Assembly (NCBI RefSeq): GCF_024655635.1
Contig: NZ_JANLGI010000006.1
Span: forward strand, 180,805 to 244,804
Source: Allobosea sp. 47.2.35
GTDB lineage: Bacteria; Pseudomonadota; Alphaproteobacteria; Rhizobiales; Beijerinckiaceae
Direction of reading: 5' to 3'
DNA length: 64,000 nt
A program made the position numbers and the translations under genes. The notes below the pieces were generated by a model. That model saw only the letters and a program-made list of their open reading frames with translations. It was not told where the DNA came from and ran no database searches. Below, piece by piece: positions 37,341-45,806 of the stretch. Every line of letters begins with the position of its first letter. Position 1 is the stretch's first letter.

Positions 37341-38797
37341 GGATTAGGGTCCAGCGGAGAGAAGGGGCGTTTCACCTTGGTGTAGGGGATCTTGCTCGCA
37401 TCGGGCGGGTAGGGTCCACCGCTGTCGAGGTAAAGCACTTGTGCCGCAATCGGCGCGAAGGCGGCGTGGAAATGGTTGGAGGATTTCACCACCACCACCG
37501 TCTTCGCCGAAAGGTCGATGCCGAGATCGGTAAAGACCGGCGGGCTGAAGGTCTGCGCCCGCGTCGAGGCCAGCACGATATCGAGTTGGCCGATCCGGAT
37601 CGCGGCGGCAGGCCCGAGCGAAACCCAGCTCTGCGCGAACGGGATCAGCAGGTCCCCGGTCGTGCCCGTAACCGTCACCACCGCATCGATCGGCCGGCCC
37701 GAGGACGGCGCCGCTTTTCCGATGAAGCGCAGGGGAATCTCCGCGCCGACGCCCGCAGCCCGGCACAGACTGACCGCGACCGGGTCCCACATGGCACCGA
37801 TCGCCGCCGGCACATCCGGATGCCGCAGCAGCGCCTCGACCATCACCGAGGAATCGCCGGCAACCCCGCCGCCCGGATTGTCCCAGCGGTCGGCCAGCAC
37901 CACCGGCTTGCCGGGCTTTGCCAGTTCCAGCGCCGCTGCGATGCCTTCCTCCGGCTTGTAGTGTTTCGGCGAGGCGCCCTGCCCCCAGCGCAGGATTTCG
38001 AGGCCGAGCTGTTTAGCCAGCGCAGCCGCCTTCGCCTCGTCACCATCGGCGATCACCAGCACCTTCGTCCCGACATCAGCGACATCGGCCGCCTGGAAGC
38101 CATGCGCGACCGAGATCGAGAGGATGCCATCCTTGCCCTCCATCGCGAGTAGCCGGTCGACGAAGCTGCGGCCGGGCTCGCGGCTGGTCATGAAGGCTGC
38201 GAGCCCCCGGCAGTCGAACACGGCGCTCACAGGCTTCACCTGTTTGCGCGCGGTCCTGAGGCAAAGCTCCAGCAGATCCCCGGCCCGCGCCAGGAAATCC
38301 GTATGCGGGAACTCCTTGAAGGCGACGATGATGTCGGCGCCCGCGACCATCTCGGCCGTCAGATGACAATGCATGTCGAGTTCGGCGCCGATGACGCAAT
38401 CCGGCCCGGCCAGCTCCCTTACCCGTGCGATCAGGTCGCCCTCGCAATCGTCATAGCCGCGCGCCACCATCGAGCCATGCAGGCCGAGCAGCACGATATC
38501 GACCGGCAGCGCCGCCTCAAGCTGGCCGAGGATTTCGTCGCGCAGGCTCTCATAGCCCTCCTGCGAGACGAGGCCCGCCGGCTCGGCCCAGGTCGCCGTG
38601 CCCTCGACCAGTTCATAGCCTTCGCTGGCGGCGCGGGGGCGCGCCGCCACGGTCGGGGCCGAGCACAGCGTCGGGGTGTCCGGATGCGTGCCGGGCGGGC
38701 AGTAGAAGGCGCCCTCGAAGGCGCTGCGATCGACGAAGAGCGGCGCGAAGGTATTGGTTTCCGTCGCCAGCGACGCAGTGAAGACGCGCATCCGCAT
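37331..38797 (-). CDS. M81 (MlrC-family) metallopeptidase, copy 2
   Basis: 488 residues from the ATG of MRMRVFTASLATETNTFAPL; an ATG two codons in is equally possible, and upstream open sequence is non-coding. Family motifs are ATETNTF (residues 11-17), LGLHGSM, AELDMHCHLTAEM (D-x-H-x-H where the other two copies have D-x-H-x-N), FKEFPHTDFL, and the MlrC_C region DRWDNPGGGVAGDSSVMVEAL. The His-for-Asn change may alter the metal site. It is coupled to the D-serine-dehydratase-like gene and divergent from copy 3, with operator-like site C between. Confidence 0.92.
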   Translation of the reverse strand: MRMRVFTASLATETNTFAPLFVDRSAFEGAFYCPPGTHPDTPTLCSAPTVAARPRAASEGYELVEGTATWAEPAGLVSQEGYESLRDEILGQLEAALPVDIVLLGLHGSMVARGYDDCEGDLIARVRELAGPDCVIGAELDMHCHLTAEMVAGADIIVAFKEFPHTDFLARAGDLLELCLRTARKQVKPVSAVFDCRGLAAFMTSREPGRSFVDRLLAMEGKDGILSISVAHGFQAADVADVGTKVLVIADGDEAKAAALAKQLGLEILRWGQGASPKHYKPEEGIAAALELAKPGKPVVLADRWDNPGGGVAGDSSVMVEALLRHPDVPAAIGAMWDPVAVSLCRAAGVGAEIPLRFIGKAAPSSGRPIDAVVTVTGTTGDLLIPFAQSWVSLGPAAAIRIGQLDIVLASTRAQTFSPPVFTDLGIDLSAKTVVVVKSSNHFHAAFAPIAAQVLYLDSGGPYPPDASKIPYTKVKRPFSPLDPNPWL

Positions 38798-38885
38798 GCT
38801 CTCTCGGTCAAAGGCGGCAGCCGCCCTTTCGGGCTGCCGGCACGCCCATGAAACCGGGACGGCACCCGGCCTGTCAAAGCACTCG

Positions 38886-38904
38886 CGTTCCTCCGAATGG
38901 AACA
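38886..38904. promoter_or_regulatory. Candidate IclR operator, site C (GTTCC-N7-GGAAC)
   Basis: Perfect five-base arms and a seven-base spacer lie in the 180-base divergent spacer between M81 copies 2 and 3, about 90 bases upstream of each start. It has the same dyad and spacing as sites A and B. A further GGAACA half-site lies close by (near 38920). Confidence 0.5.
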
Positions 38905-38977
38905 ATGCAGGCTTGATCCGGAACAGATCGGCGGCCGAGATGAATGCGTCCTGCGAGCCTGGGAGATTCAGCCGATC

Positions 38978-40462
38978 ATGTCCCGCCGCCGCATCCTGCT
39001 CGGATCGCTCTTCCACGAGACCCATAGTTTCGTCGACGAGGTGACGACGCTCGTCGATTTCACCATCCGCAGGGGTGCGGAGTTGCTGGCCCGTCGCGGT
39101 GACGGCTCGACGATCGACGGCTTCCTGGAAGTAGCCAAAGCCGAGGGCTGGGAAGTGCTGCCGACGGTGGATTACACCGCCCTGCCCGCCGGCACGGTCG
39201 AGCATGCGGTGTTCCAGCGCTTCCTCGTGGAATTCGATGCCGGCCTGAAGGCGGCGCTCGCCGATGGCGGGCTCGACGGCATCTGGCTCGCCCTGCACGG
39301 CGCGATGGTCACGACCGACTGCCTCGACCCGGAAGGCACGCTGCTCGCCCATATCCGCGCGGTGCCGGGCTGCGAGAGTTTACCGGTCTTCGGCGTCTTC
39401 GATCTCCACGCCAATTTCACCGCTGCCATGGCGGCGCATACCAACGCGCTCGTCGCCTATCGCGAGAACCCGCATACGGATGCGCGCGAATCCGCCGTCC
39501 GCTCGGCGAAGCTGCTGGCACGGTCACTCGCGAGCGGGGAACTCCCGCGCATGCTCGCCTGCAACGCCCCGGTGGTCTGGCCGCCGACCGGAACCGGCAC
39601 CGCCGACCGGCCGATGCGCGACCTGGAGGCGCTGGCGCGCCGGATCGAGCAGGAGAACCCGGATATCTGGGTGGTCAATGTCGTCGGCGGCTATTCCTTC
39701 TCGGATGTGCCCGAGGCCGGCGTCGCCTTCGCGGTCGCCTTCACCGGCCCGGAAGCGCCCGCCCGCGATGCGCTGGAGCGCCTCGCGGCCACGGCCATCG
39801 ACTTGCGCGAATTCGGCCAGCCGGCCGAATGGAATCTCGACGAGGCCGTCGCGGAAATCCTGCGTTCGGAGGGCGGCCCCTATATCGTGGTCGAGCCGGC
39901 CGACAATATCGGCGGCGGCGCGCCGGGCGACGCCACCTCGGTGCTGCGGGCCTTCCTGCGCCATGACGTCGGGAACTGCGCGGTCGCCATCGCCGATCCC
40001 GCCGCCGTCGCCGCCATGGCTGGCGCAAAACCCGGCGAGACCCGCAAGCTCTCGATCGGAGGCAGGGGCAGCGCCATCGCCGAAGGTCCCATCGAGATCG
40101 AGGCACGCTTCATCAGCGCCAGCGACGGCGAGTTCGCGCTGGAGGACCTCAACAGCCATCTGGCAGCCTCGCAGGGCTCGCGCTTCAGCATGGGGCCCTG
40201 TGTGGTCGTGCAGGTCGAGGGCGTCACGGTCCTGCTGAGCAGCCGCAAGACCCCGCCCTTCGACCTCGGCCAGCTCCGCTCGCAGGGCATCGAGCCGGAA
40301 GCACTGAAGGCGATCGGCGTCAAGGCGGCGGTGGCGCATCGGCGCGCCTATGACAAGATCGCCAAGGGCAGCTTCTCCGTGGCGACGCCCGGCCCCTGCA
40401 CCAGCCGGATCGCTGGCCTGCCCTACAAACGCCTGCGCCGGCCGGTGTTCCCGCTGGATTGA
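38978..40462 (+). CDS. M81 (MlrC-family) metallopeptidase, copy 3
   Basis: 494 residues from the ATG of MSRRRILLGSLFHETHSFVDE, with GGGAG about 13 bases upstream. It has the same motif order as the other copies: HETHSF (13-18), LALHGAMVTTDCLDPEG, VFDLHANFTAAM (D-x-H-x-N), YRENPHTDARESA, and the C-terminal VVEPADNIGGGAPGDATSVLRAF with the closing SSRKTPPFDLGQLRSQGIE. It differs widely from copies 1 and 2 outside the motifs, so the three are ancient paralogues rather than a recent tandem repeat. No signal peptide; cytoplasmic. It is transcribed alone on the plus strand and ends near a dispersed repeat. Confidence 0.93.
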   Translation: MSRRRILLGSLFHETHSFVDEVTTLVDFTIRRGAELLARRGDGSTIDGFLEVAKAEGWEVLPTVDYTALPAGTVEHAVFQRFLVEFDAGLKAALADGGLDGIWLALHGAMVTTDCLDPEGTLLAHIRAVPGCESLPVFGVFDLHANFTAAMAAHTNALVAYRENPHTDARESAVRSAKLLARSLASGELPRMLACNAPVVWPPTGTGTADRPMRDLEALARRIEQENPDIWVVNVVGGYSFSDVPEAGVAFAVAFTGPEAPARDALERLAATAIDLREFGQPAEWNLDEAVAEILRSEGGPYIVVEPADNIGGGAPGDATSVLRAFLRHDVGNCAVAIADPAAVAAMAGAKPGETRKLSIGGRGSAIAEGPIEIEARFISASDGEFALEDLNSHLAASQGSRFSMGPCVVVQVEGVTVLLSSRKTPPFDLGQLRSQGIEPEALKAIGVKAAVAHRRAYDKIAKGSFSVATPGPCTSRIAGLPYKRLRRPVFPLD

Positions 40463-40476
40463 GGCCAGCCTCACGC

Positions 40477-40573
40477 AGTCATTCTCGGGCGAAGCGAAGC
40501 GCAGACCCGAGAACCTCTGGCAGAACAAGGGGCGTTCTCCTCCCGAGATGCTCGGGTCAGGCTCGAGCATGAC
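40477..40573. repeat. Dispersed palindromic repeat downstream of M81 copy 3
   Basis: GTCATTCTCGGGC pairs with nearby GACCCGAGAA, and GATGCTCGGGTC pairs with GGCTCGAGCATGAC. The outer ends (GTCAT and ATGAC) are also complementary. It is the same family as 51562-51648. It separates the island from the metal ATPase gene. Confidence 0.7.
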
Positions 40574-40602
40574 GGCCATGCCCCCGAAGCGCATTTTCCC
40601 TC

Positions 40603-40633
40603 TTGAACCTGAAGTGGCTACAGCTTGTAGAGA
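40603..40633 (+). promoter_or_regulatory. MerR-type metal-responsive promoter of the zntA-like gene
   Basis: TTGAAC (40603-40608), a long 19-base spacer and TAGAGA (40628-40633). The spacer carries the dyad CTGAAG-TGG-CTACAG (40609-40623, one mismatch). Overlong spacers with a central dyad are diagnostic of MerR-family promoters (ZntR, CadR, PbrR). The ATPase ATG follows 35 bases downstream. No merR-like gene is seen in the window. Confidence 0.75.
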
Positions 40634-40668
40634 AGTGTCCCGTAGCGAAAGAGAGACGGAGACACGTC

Positions 40669-43056
40669 ATGGCCGCCCGCCCCGAAACCACAGCCCAGAC
40701 CCTGTCCTGGAAGGTCGGCGGCATGGATTGCGCGAGCTGCGCGGCGAAGATTCGCGGTGCGGTGGAGCGCCTGCCCGGCGTCAGCGACGTCAGGCTTTCG
40801 GTGATGTCGGAGACGCTGACCGTCGCGCTCGATGCCGGCGCAACCACGCCGGAAGCGATCGAGAAGCGCGTCAACGGCCTCGGCTACACCACGGCCGCGC
40901 TAGCGAATCCTGTCGAGCGCCCGGCAGCCAAGCAGGACGCGTGCGGCTGCGGTCATGATCACGTCGGCCACGCCCTCGAGCATCACGACCACGCCCATGC
41001 TCACGGCAAGCATGAGCACGGCGACGCCTGCTCGGGTCATGCGCATGACCTCGATCACAAGCACGATCATTCCGGCCATTCCCACGCCGGACACGACCAC
41101 GCCTCGCAGGGCGCCAAGTCAGCCACCGCCGCGAACGACCACGGCCACGGCCTGCCTGGCCATGTCCATGAAGCCACGCCCGAGGGCGCGAGCTGGTACC
41201 AGACCGGCAAGGGCCGCCTCGTCATCGCCACGGGCCTGTTCCTCGGCGCCGCCTATGCTGCCGGGCTGATCTGGCCGGGCATCGGCCACTGGGCCTTCAT
41301 CCTGGCCTGTATCGTTGGCGTCCTGCCCGTGGCGAAGCGCGCCTTCGCGGCAGCGCGTGCCGGCATCCCCTTCACCATCGAGATGCTGATGACGATCGCC
41401 GCCATCGGCGCGCTCTTCATCGGTGCGGCCGAGGAGGCGGCACTGGTGGTCTTCCTCTTCGCGGTCGGCGAGGTGCTCGAAGGCGTCGCGGCCGATCGCG
41501 CCCGCGCCTCGATCCGCGCGCTCGGCGATCTCGTGCCCAAAACCGCGATTATCGAGGAGAACGGCGCGACCCGGCAGGTCGATGCCGCGAGCCTCAGGAT
41601 CGGCCAGACCGTGCTGGTGCGTCCCGGCGACCGCATCCCGGCCGATGGCGAGATCACCGACGGCACCTCCGGCATCGACGAGAGCCCGGTCACTGGCGAA
41701 TCCGTGCCGAAGACCAAGGGCGTCGGCGAGCCCGTCTATGCCGGCTCGGTCAATCGCGAGGCGGCGCTGCGCGTGCGCGTCGACAAGGCGGCGCAGGACA
41801 ACACCATCGCCCGCATCATCCGCCTGGTCGAGGAAGCGCAGGAGGCCCGCGCCCCGACCGAGCGCTTCATCGATCGGTTCTCGCGCTGGTACATGCCCGC
41901 GATCGTCGGCCTCGCCGTGCTGGTCGCGCTGGTGCCCCCGCTTCTGCTCGGCGCCGAATGGTCGGTCTGGATCTACCGGGCGCTGGCACTGCTGCTGATC
42001 GGCTGCCCCTGTGCGCTCGTCATCTCGGTGCCTGCCTCGATCGCCGCCGCCTTGTCGGCCGGCGCCCGGCAGGGCCTGTTGATGAAGGGCGGCGTCGTCA
42101 TCGAGACCGCCGCCAAGACCGGCCTCGTCGCCTTCGACAAGACGGGCACGCTGACCCAGGGCAAGCCACGCGTCACCGATGTCGTGGCACTCTCCGGCGG
42201 CGAGGCCGAGGTTCTGGCCTATGCCGCCGCGGTCGAGCACGGCTCCGCGCATCCGCTGGCCGAGGCCGTGCTGGAGCGCTCCCGCGCCGACGGCATCGCC
42301 TATAAGCCGGCGGCCGAGGCTGCAGCGCTCGCCGGCCAGGGCGTCACCGGCAAGGTCGATGGCCGCGCCGTCTTCGTCGGCGCTCCCCGCCATGCCGAGA
42401 GCCGCGCGCCCTTCGACAAGCGGGCGCGCGTCACGGCCGAGGGGTTGGAAGCCGCCGGCAAGACAGTCGCCGCCGTCATCGTCGATGGCGCGCTCGCCGG
42501 CTTCATCGCGCTGCGCGACGAGCCTCGCGAGGACGCAGCCGCGGCTATCGCCGAACTGAAGGCTATGGGCATCCGCTCGACAATGCTGACCGGCGACAAT
42601 GCCCGCACCGGTGCCGCCATCGCCGCCGGCCTCGGCATGGAGCACAAGGCCGAGCTGATGCCCGACGACAAGGTCGCGGCGATCAAGGCCTTCTCCGGCG
42701 AGACATCGGTAATGATGGTCGGCGACGGCATCAACGATGCGCCGGCGCTGGCCGCCGCCAGCATCGGCATCGCCATGGGCTCGGGCACCGATGTCGCTTT
42801 GGAGACCGCCGATGGCGCGGTGCTGAAGAGCCGCGTGCGCGATGTCGCGGCTCTGATCCGGCTGGCGCGGGCGGCGATGGGCAATATCCGCACGAACATC
42901 ACGATCGCGCTCGGGCTGAAGGCGGTGTTCCTCGTCACCAGCGTGCTCGGCTATACCGGGCTCTGGGTCGCGATCCTCGCCGATACCGGCGCGACCGTGA
43001 TTGTCACCGCCAACGCGCTGCGGCTGCTGCGTTTCGACGCGGGCAAGGTGAGCTGA
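40669..43056 (+). CDS. zntA: P1B-type heavy-metal ATPase, ZntA-like (Zn/Cd/Pb export)
   Basis: 795 residues from the ATG with a GGAG ribosome site. Order: an HMA metal-binding domain with GMDCASC (C21, C24); a linker with 23 histidines between residues 96 and 167; about eight transmembrane helices; CPC in helix 6 (C446-P447-C448); the phosphorylation motif DKTGT (D490); and the GDGIND hinge (from G685). The last helix has DTGATVIVTANALRLL (D772), which, with CPC, matches the divalent Zn/Cd/Pb subgroup and not the copper one. It pumps metal out of the cytoplasm. The MerR-type promoter upstream gives metal-inducible expression. Confidence 0.96.
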   Translation: MAARPETTAQTLSWKVGGMDCASCAAKIRGAVERLPGVSDVRLSVMSETLTVALDAGATTPEAIEKRVNGLGYTTAALANPVERPAAKQDACGCGHDHVGHALEHHDHAHAHGKHEHGDACSGHAHDLDHKHDHSGHSHAGHDHASQGAKSATAANDHGHGLPGHVHEATPEGASWYQTGKGRLVIATGLFLGAAYAAGLIWPGIGHWAFILACIVGVLPVAKRAFAAARAGIPFTIEMLMTIAAIGALFIGAAEEAALVVFLFAVGEVLEGVAADRARASIRALGDLVPKTAIIEENGATRQVDAASLRIGQTVLVRPGDRIPADGEITDGTSGIDESPVTGESVPKTKGVGEPVYAGSVNREAALRVRVDKAAQDNTIARIIRLVEEAQEARAPTERFIDRFSRWYMPAIVGLAVLVALVPPLLLGAEWSVWIYRALALLLIGCPCALVISVPASIAAALSAGARQGLLMKGGVVIETAAKTGLVAFDKTGTLTQGKPRVTDVVALSGGEAEVLAYAAAVEHGSAHPLAEAVLERSRADGIAYKPAAEAAALAGQGVTGKVDGRAVFVGAPRHAESRAPFDKRARVTAEGLEAAGKTVAAVIVDGALAGFIALRDEPREDAAAAIAELKAMGIRSTMLTGDNARTGAAIAAGLGMEHKAELMPDDKVAAIKAFSGETSVMMVGDGINDAPALAAASIGIAMGSGTDVALETADGAVLKSRVRDVAALIRLARAAMGNIRTNITIALGLKAVFLVTSVLGYTGLWVAILADTGATVIVTANALRLLRFDAGKVS

Positions 43057-43073
43057 TCAACAGATCGAAGAAA

Positions 43074-43097
43074 CGAGGCCGGCAGCAGCCGGCCTCG
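43074..43097 (-). terminator. Hairpin terminator between zntA and the convergent small gene
   Basis: CGAGGCCGGC and GCCGGCCTCG pair perfectly around a four-base loop. On the minus strand the stem is followed by TTTCTT, fitting an intrinsic terminator for the 43108-43461 gene; on the plus strand there is no T-run. Confidence 0.65.
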
Positions 43098-43107
43098 CAA
43101 ATGCGCT

Positions 43108-43461
43108 TCACACGCTGATATCGGCGAGCGTACCGGTCTTCTTCGCGGTCTCGCCCTTGGCTTCCATCTGCTTCAGCATCTCGTCGCGGATCTTGGTCAT
43201 GACGTCGGCCTTGGCCTGCGCGTCGAGCTTGTTGAATTCCTCCTCGGTCATGCCGAGCTTGGCCAGCAGCGCGGCCTGAACCCGCTCCTCCGGCGTCATC
43301 CGCGCGATCTTCAGGAACTCGGCTTCGGTCGAGGATGACGAGGCAGAGGACGAGGCGGAAGCGCCGGCCCCCTGTTTCGAATCGTCATCAGCGGCCTGTG
43401 TGGCAGCGTAGGCCTTCGTCAGATTGACGGGCCAGTTCGAGGTCGAGAACGAGATGGTCAT
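43108..43461 (-). CDS. 117-residue hydrophilic protein, function unknown
   Basis: Starts at the ATG at 43459-43461 with a strong AAAGGAG ribosome site nine bases upstream. MTISFSTSNWPVNLTKAYAA is followed by a Ser/Ala-rich low-complexity stretch (about residues 28-46) and a helical, charged C-terminal half with MTPEERVQAALLAKLGMTEEEFNKLD and KADVMTKIRDEMLKQ. There is no signal peptide or membrane segment. The Met/Glu/Lys helices suggest a small helical bundle or interaction domain. I do not recognise the family. Confidence 0.75.
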   Translation of the reverse strand: MTISFSTSNWPVNLTKAYAATQAADDDSKQGAGASASSSASSSSTEAEFLKIARMTPEERVQAALLAKLGMTEEEFNKLDAQAKADVMTKIRDEMLKQMEAKGETAKKTGTLADISV

Positions 43462-44023
43462 CGCGTGCTCCTTTCTGCTGGGCACTGGCAGGCAATCTCC
43501 GGGCCGGGGCACAATCAGGAGAATCAGACATCCATTTCAATAAGTTACCCGGAACTCGACCAAGGCACCGGCTGCCGGACGCCCGTCGAATCGGCAAGTT
43601 CTACCGGGCAAACACTGCCGTAGCGGATCAATGCGTGTCGGCCGGCGAGCCTTCCGCTGCGACCAGGAATCGCAGCCGCACCGCCCCTTGCTGCAACGCA
43701 AAATTGTCTTGTTGCGACGGCTCGCGATTTAGCAACCGCAACATGACTATCTGATAGGCAACTCTTCAGCGCCGCGCTGCTTCAGGCCGGCAGGCGCACA
43801 AATCGGAGGCGGTCGATTTCCTCAATTTCGCCGCAAGCGTTACGTTCAGCGCAGAACGATCCCACGAAAATGACCGGAAACTTAACTTGTCATGCATTGA
43901 ATGCATATCGGAGCTGACCGCGTGCCCCTGTTGGAAGCAGGCTGTCCGGTTTATATGCAGTGCACAACGAGATTGTCGCTGTGGGCACCGCCCCGGTCCG
44001 GAATATCGCTAAGGAAAACCACC
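43462..44023. other. Intergenic region with an ATGCATT-G-AATGCAT palindrome
   Basis: 562 bases without a gene I can support. At 43892-43906 there is a perfect 7-1-7 palindrome (ATGCATT, G, AATGCAT) 117 bases upstream of the DUF1127 gene, a possible operator. AT-rich spots near 43700-43760 and a TTATAT element near 43951-43956 may be promoter parts. Nothing else stands out. Confidence 0.4.
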
Positions 44024-44179
44024 ATGTTCGTCACCATGATCGCTGCCAAAATCCGCGCCTACCTCCGCTATCGCGAGACCGTTCGCGAGCTCTCCCGCCT
44101 GACCGACCGCGAGCTCGACGATCTCGGCCTGTCGCGCTCGGAGATCTCCTTCATCGCGCGTTCGCACGCCGCGGCCTGA
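44024..44179 (+). CDS. DUF1127 (YjiS-like) small protein
   Basis: 51 residues from the ATG of MFVTMIAAKIRAYLRYRETV, with an AAGGAAAA ribosome site. The DUF1127 core is RETVRELSRLTDRELDDLGLSRSEI (residues 17-41), an Arg-rich helix-turn-helix-like motif. Short DUF1127 proteins in alphaproteobacteria (for example in Agrobacterium and Rhodobacter) influence RNA turnover and phosphate or sugar metabolism, and those roles may or may not apply here. It has its own promoter region upstream and a strong terminator downstream, so it is a single-gene unit. Confidence 0.9.
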   Translation: MFVTMIAAKIRAYLRYRETVRELSRLTDRELDDLGLSRSEISFIARSHAAA

Positions 44180-44281
44180 AGGCCTGAGAATGAGAACCGT
44201 CGCGCATCGGGCGCGACGCGTTCCGTGTAGTTTCTCCTGAGGCTCGTGTTTCCCCTCCCCTCGAGCTTCGGTCGAAGAGCG

Positions 44282-44307
44282 AATGCCCGCCTCACGGCGG
44301 GCATTTT
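44282..44307 (+). terminator. Intrinsic terminator after the DUF1127 gene
   Basis: AATGCCCGCC and GGCGGGCATT form a perfect ten-base stem with a TCAC loop, ending in TTTT. This is the clearest rho-independent terminator in the window. It lies about 100 bases after the DUF1127 stop and 58 before the trmFO start. Confidence 0.85.
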
Positions 44308-44364
44308 GCATTTCAGGCCGCCTGTCCCTTGACCTGCGGCCCGGCTGCGGACACATCCCCAGCC

Positions 44365-45771
44365 ATGGAACCCGTTCATATCATCGGCGGCGGTCTCGCC
44401 GGCTCCGAAGCCGCCTGGCAGATCGCGCAGGCCGGCGTCCCTGTCGTCATCCACGAGATGCGCCCCGTCCGCGGCACCGACGCCCACAAGACGGAAGGAT
44501 TGGCCGAGCTCGTCTGCTCGAACTCCTTCCGCTCCGACGATTCCTCCAGCAATGCCGTCGGCCAGCTCCACTGGGAGATGCGCCGCCTGAATTCGCTGAT
44601 CATGGCCAAGGGCGACGCCCATCAGGTCCCGGCCGGCGGCGCGCTCGCGGTCGATCGCGACGGCTTCTCGCAGGCCGTCACTGCCGCTCTGGAGGCCCAC
44701 CCGCTCGTCACCATCGATCGCGGCGAGATCGCAGGCCTGCCGCCGGCCGCGTGGGACAATGTCATCATCGCCACCGGACCGTTGACCTCGCCCGCTCTGG
44801 CCGCGGGTCTGCAGTCGCTGACATCCGAGGATTCGCTCGCCTTCTTCGACGCCATCGCCCCGATCGTCCATTTCGATTCGATCGACATGGACCAGGCCTG
44901 GCTCCAGTCGCGCTACGACAAGGCCGGCCCTGGCGGCACCGGCGCCGACTACATCAACTGCCCGCTCGACCGCGACCAGTACGAGGCCTTCATCGACGCG
45001 CTGCTCGCCGCCGAGAAGACCGAGTTCAAGGAGTGGGAAGGCACGCCCTATTTCGACGGCTGCCTGCCGATCGAGGTCATGGCCGAGCGTGGGCGCGAGA
45101 CCCTGCGCTGGGGCCCGATGAAGCCGGTCGGCCTCACCAACAAGCACAACCCGACCGTGAAGGCCTATGCCGTGGTCCAGCTCCGGCAGGACAACGCGCT
45201 CGGCACGCTGTTCAACATGACCGGCTTCCAGACCAAGCTGAAATATGGCGAGCAGGCGAACATCTTCAGGATGATCCCCGGCCTGCAGAACGCCGAGTTC
45301 GCCCGGCTCGGCGGCATCCACCGCAACACCTACCTCAACTCGCCGAAGCTGCTCGACGAGCGCCTGCGCCTCAAGGCGGATACGCGCCTGCGCTTCGCTG
45401 GCCAGATCACCGGCTGCGAGGGCTATGTCGAAAGCGCCGCGACCGGCCTCCTCGCCGGCCGGATGGCCGCCGCCGAGCGGCTCGGCCGCGACCTGCCAAT
45501 GCCGCCTGCGACGACGGCACTCGGCGCGCTGGTCAACCACATCACCGGCGGCCATATCGTCACGATCGACGAGGGCCCGCGCTCCTTCCAGCCGATGAAT
45601 ATCAATTTCGGCCTGTTCCCGCTGATCGAGGGCGTGGCGACGACCGGCCCGGACGGCAAGCGTCTGAAAGGCCCGGCCAAGAGCCTCGCCCGCAAGCAGG
45701 CGCTGACGGCCCGCGCCAAACAGGTCATGGACGAATGGGCCGGCGGCGTCGAGGCGAAGGCGGCTGAGTAG
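44365..45771 (+). CDS. trmFO: Methylenetetrahydrofolate-tRNA (uracil-5-)-methyltransferase TrmFO
   Basis: Folate- and FAD-dependent enzyme making m5U54 in the T-loop of tRNAs. 468 residues from [30 protein letters not shown] is the FAD-binding dinucleotide motif. Other family blocks are [17 protein letters not shown] (with the conserved Cys), [67 protein letters not shown] and the closing [18 protein letters not shown]. The length and order are normal. It is folate-dependent, unlike the SAM-dependent TrmA of E. coli. A composite inverted repeat follows the gene. Confidence 0.97.
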   Translation: MEPVHIIGGGLAGSEAAWQIAQAGVPVVIHEMRPVRGTDAHKTEGLAELVCSNSFRSDDSSSNAVGQLHWEMRRLNSLIMAKGDAHQVPAGGALAVDRDGFSQAVTAALEAHPLVTIDRGEIAGLPPAAWDNVIIATGPLTSPALAAGLQSLTSEDSLAFFDAIAPIVHFDSIDMDQAWLQSRYDKAGPGGTGADYINCPLDRDQYEAFIDALLAAEKTEFKEWEGTPYFDGCLPIEVMAERGRETLRWGPMKPVGLTNKHNPTVKAYAVVQLRQDNALGTLFNMTGFQTKLKYGEQANIFRMIPGLQNAEFARLGGIHRNTYLNSPKLLDERLRLKADTRLRFAGQITGCEGYVESAATGLLAGRMAAAERLGRDLPMPPATTALGALVNHITGGHIVTIDEGPRSFQPMNINFGLFPLIEGVATTGPDGKRLKGPAKSLARKQALTARAKQVMDEWAGGVEAKAAE

Positions 45772-45806
45772 GCCGAACCACTACCCTCGGTAGACAAAAT
45801 AACCGC

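Noticed and set aside
28583..40462. Complete microcystin degradation (mlr) pathway
   Set aside because: Only MlrC-family (M81) genes are present. No MlrA (CAAX-type membrane protease) or MlrB (beta-lactamase-like) homologue is seen, and M81 proteins are common outside mlr loci.
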